From CAVQBJ01 sp963819075 (lineage in GTDB: Bacteria; Actinomycetota; Thermoleophilia; Solirubrobacterales; Solirubrobacteraceae): a stretch of 13,096 bases of DNA. The stretch spans positions 1 through 13,096 of the forward strand of contig CAWFUP010000009.1 in assembly GCA_963819075.1 (NCBI GenBank), written 5' to 3'. Below, in pieces: positions 13,010 to 13,096 of this stretch. The translations under genes were made by a program, and so were the position numbers. A model generated the notes under the pieces. That model had not been told where the DNA came from. It was given only the letters and a program-made list of their open reading frames with translations, and did no database searches. The first letter of the stretch is position 1; the number at the start of each line of letters is the position of its first letter.

Positions 13010-13096
13010 CCGCCGGTGCGGCCTTGGCTCCGCTTGTGCAGCAGCGTGCTTGAGGCCTGAACTGGCGCATCGCGTCCCGGGGAGTTGCTCGAGGCT

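Noticed and set aside
1..13096. CRISPR arrays, tRNA or rRNA genes, insertion sequences
   Set aside because: I saw no regularly spaced repeats, cloverleaf-like sequence, rRNA signature or transposase motif on either strand.

Overview
This is a very GC-rich window. All genes I can support lie on the minus strand, so transcription runs from right to left. Base composition, codon use and the gene families fit a high-GC actinobacterium. The repeat-type surface protein at the right end reminds me of Thermoleophilia (Solirubrobacterales), but that assignment is inference. Most of the window looks like part of an integrative conjugative element or conjugative plasmid. No relaxase, coupling ATPase or integrase lies inside it.

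Layout in transcription order. Positions 12029-13096 hold the 3' part of a secreted or surface Ig-like/carboxypeptidase-regulatory-like protein. A gene-poor gap (11719-12028) leads into the only AT-rich stretch, which carries a sigma70-type promoter with two small dyads. Behind it is a type IV secretion operon: a VirB2-like small membrane protein, a VirB6/TrbL channel protein, a PrgI/VirB3-like protein, a VirB4 ATPase, a VirB1-like peptidoglycan hydrolase (3D plus NlpC/P60), a lipoprotein of possible VirB8/TcpC type, a multi-span membrane protein and an HNH protein with a C-terminal membrane segment. Most neighbouring genes overlap by ATGA, GTGA or TGATG, as expected for translational coupling.

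From 3621 down to 397 is a DNA-processing module: single-stranded DNA-binding protein, three small unknown genes, a GIY-YIG nuclease-like protein, a RepB/AEP-type primase with a CHC2 zinc finger, and an unknown 128-residue protein. A partial gene leaves the window at the left edge. A related leader sequence, with a core of about 52-56 bases, lies about 60 bases upstream of the start codon both of ssb and of this partial gene. It is the most unexplained piece of sequence here.

Several genes (virB4, ssb, and less certainly the 2279-2709 gene, the GIY-YIG gene and the left-edge gene) can be read through only with a single-base frame change. Four of these five are best explained by one extra base; the break in the 2279-2709 gene is ambiguous in direction. 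Without the correction, virB4 fuses in frame to the peptidoglycan hydrolase and ssb runs about 840 bases past its natural end. Sequencing error, early decay and programmed frameshifting are all possible; the shared direction makes insertion error the simplest explanation.
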